64,000 nt of DNA, from the NCBI RefSeq assembly GCF_001039355.2, contig NW_019774836.1:285584-349583 (forward strand). The letters are read 5' to 3'. Shown here piece by piece: positions 62,396 to 64,000 of this stretch. The position numbers were made by a program, and so were the translations under genes. The notes beneath the pieces were generated by a model. That model made no database searches. It had not been told where the DNA came from and worked only from the letters and a program-made list of their open reading frames with translations. Every line of letters starts with the position of its first letter. Within the stretch, counting starts at the first letter, position 1. This DNA is from Lingula anatina. Taxonomy: Eukaryota > Brachiopoda > Lingulata > Lingulida > Lingulidae.

Positions 62396-62778
62396 TGGGC
62401 AAGTCAATTATTTGTTTATTATTTGTTCTAGGAAAGGGGGGGTATTAGTAGTGGGTATAGGTTAGAACTGTATGGGGGAATAGCTGAATATTTCTTACAG
62501 GGCTGGGTCAGACTTCACAGACTGAGTAGGCTGATATTTTTAAAACAAATATAATGTTAGATTTTCAGTCACTGACATTCTTTACTTGTTGTTTGGTGTG
62601 AAGTTCATTTATCATTGTTGTAAAGGATGTGCAGTGCCATTGACAATGAACAAAAACTGCTTAGACATGATGATAAGCCTTCACAACAATATTGTTATTT
62701 TGACCTTGAGCCAAGAACAAGCATGTGAAGTTTTTTCCTATTGGAAGTGGAGCAGAAATAATATCCATGTTTTTATGT

Positions 62779-62802
62779 ACAGACACAGATGTGTCTGTAC
62801 AT
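62779..62802. repeat. Palindrome GTACAGACACA/TGTGTCTGTAC
   Basis: Two perfect 11-bp arms around a GA centre. Similar ACAGACA words occur near 63730, so this may be an end of the repeat element that includes the 159-bp array. Confidence 0.7.
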
Positions 62803-62927
62803 ATTGCCATCACCTGCGTCTGTCGTCGCCGTCGCCGATGCTGATGCCGATGCCGATGCCATTGCCGTGCTCTTTCCTTGTAAACACGATAAGTGGAGGG
62901 CAGTTTTACTTTTTGGCTTTATATTTA

Positions 62928-63345
62928 CAGAGCTGATGAATATTCATAAAACGCAGGTCAAGTTCGAAAATCAGCATGATCGGGCCATTATTGTAGAAGT
63001 TATGTTGTTTTTTCACTTTTCAGCATATATGCAACCCTGTAAACACATTTTAAGGAAAACTGTTAGGCCTGTTGTCATGAAACTCACAGGAGTAATCAAT
63101 CTTACTAAAACGCAGGTCAAGTTCGAAAATCGTCATGATCAGGCCACTATTTTAGTAGTTATGCTGTTTTTTCATTTTTCAGCATATATGCAGCACTGTA
63201 AACACAATATAAGAAAAACAGATAGGCCAACTGTCATTAAACTCACAGGAGTGGTTAATCTTACTAAAATGCTGGTTGAGTTCGAAAATCAGCATAATCG
63301 GGCCATTATTTTAGAAGTTATACTGTTTTTTCACATTTCCTCAGA
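62928..63345 (+). repeat. 159-bp tandem repeat, about 2.5 units, frame-preserving
   Basis: Units begin at 62951, 63110 and 63269 with ACGCAGGTCAAGTTCGAAAA or a close variant. Because 159 is a multiple of three, a frame stays open for 207 codons from 62789, with a 53-residue repeat starting KTQVKFEN and ending KLTGVINLT. A diverged fragment at 53863-53925 shows it is part of a dispersed family, so I do not call the frame a gene. Confidence 0.75.
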
Positions 63346-63870
63346 TTCAATTCTTAGGCATGTTAACAGTCTTATTATTTTACTAATAAGATACATAAAA
63401 GTGTTTGTTTGACATTTCCTGAATCTTTACAACATTGTTAGTCGATTATGTAAAAATGTTGGTAAACTTGGTATCGTGTATTGTGTAATAAAGTGTCAAA
63501 AATGGAAATAAACTCATATCATTGATTGCAGTTTGTCAGATTCAATCATTGACATTCACTATGTTCAGAATCTCAGAATGGAAGAAATTGGACATTTAAC
63601 ACTGCTCTATTGATATTTTTCCCATCTCATCAATTTTCTTAGTTGATCATATAAAAACGGCAGTAAACTGTTAAGTTTGTTTTATGTTAAAAATTGTTAA
63701 AAATGAAACAAGGCAGCAAAGCTGTCAAATGTACAGACAAAAAACAGAAAATAAAGATGCAAAAAAGGTCATTTTGTCAATTTTGATGCAATAATAAATA
63801 ATGCTTATAATAGCACTGTCAGTCAACACTGAATTTTAATCTTGCACAACAGGTAACATGGTCAATAACA

Positions 63871-63961
63871 GGAGCGGACCCAGAGATATTTTCTGACAGT
63901 ATTACAAAGTATCTATGTTGATCCATCCTCCATTTTGATGGTCTTCCAACAGAAAAAAATA
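63871..63961 (+). repeat. Dispersed repeat related to 9797-9890
   Basis: GAGCGGACCCAGAGATATTTTC followed by GACAGTATTACAAAGTA and CTTCCAACAGAAAAAAATAG matches the repeat near 9.8 kb. Confidence 0.55.
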
Positions 63962-64000
63962 GATACCAGTCAATATAAACTTAATAACCTGACTGTCTTC

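Noticed and set aside
62069-62407. 112-codon minus-strand frame of Thr/His/Tyr repeats
   Set aside because: It is the antisense translation of the splice-donor minisatellite.

Overview
This is nuclear DNA of an intron-rich animal. Every gene except some single large exons is split by GT-AG introns of roughly 100-1500 bp. The genes are typical metazoan ones: triosephosphate isomerase, DDB2, D-aspartate oxidase, an F-box protein, and death-fold and ROCO signalling proteins. The low GC content, abundant TACATGTA-like words, MITE-like foldback elements and expanded death-fold/ROCO genes suggest a marine invertebrate. An amphioxus-like deuterostome is my leading guess and a lophotrochozoan is possible. 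Sequence alone does not settle it. Single N characters at 3305, 34030 and 43201 mark assembly gaps.

Left third (1-24 kb): a cell-death or innate-immunity type neighbourhood. A minus-strand gene at 17755-23767 can be assembled from six phase-compatible exons into a protein of about 1101 aa: leucine-rich repeats, a Roc GTPase, COR and a Cys-rich C-terminal part, a His/Tyr-rich linker, and a C-terminal RHIM-like amyloid motif with the tetrad VQVG. A diverged copy of only its last two exons lies at 280-864. Converging on it from the plus strand (10085-13778) is a gene for a DED-like domain followed by two CARD-like domains. Its third coding exon carries a perfect 61-bp tandem duplication that breaks the frame. 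The space from 1.1 to 9.3 kb holds no clear gene but a scrambled array of diverged repeat modules.

Middle (26.5-46.7 kb): two tandem D-aspartate oxidase genes (27115-31884 and 34533-39042, plus strand, ten matching coding exons each), then triosephosphate isomerase on the minus strand (44408-46700). A 1989-bp perfect direct repeat joined by an N duplicates the last two isomerase exons and is probably an assembly artefact. The two oxidase copies are similar enough that they could also be misjoined haplotypes.

Right third (46.7-64 kb): DDB2 (plus strand, from 47383) is head-to-head with the isomerase gene. Its seventh coding intron is about 10.7 kb and contains a complete three-exon F-box gene on the opposite strand plus four copies of one foldback element. 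The eighth coding exon of DDB2 ends inside the first unit of a roughly 660-bp minisatellite whose 23-bp unit is the exon's own end and splice donor, so about 15 further donor copies follow the real one.

Lead observations: the ROCO-RHIM architecture beside a DED-CARD-CARD gene, the splice-donor minisatellite in DDB2, and the nested F-box gene.
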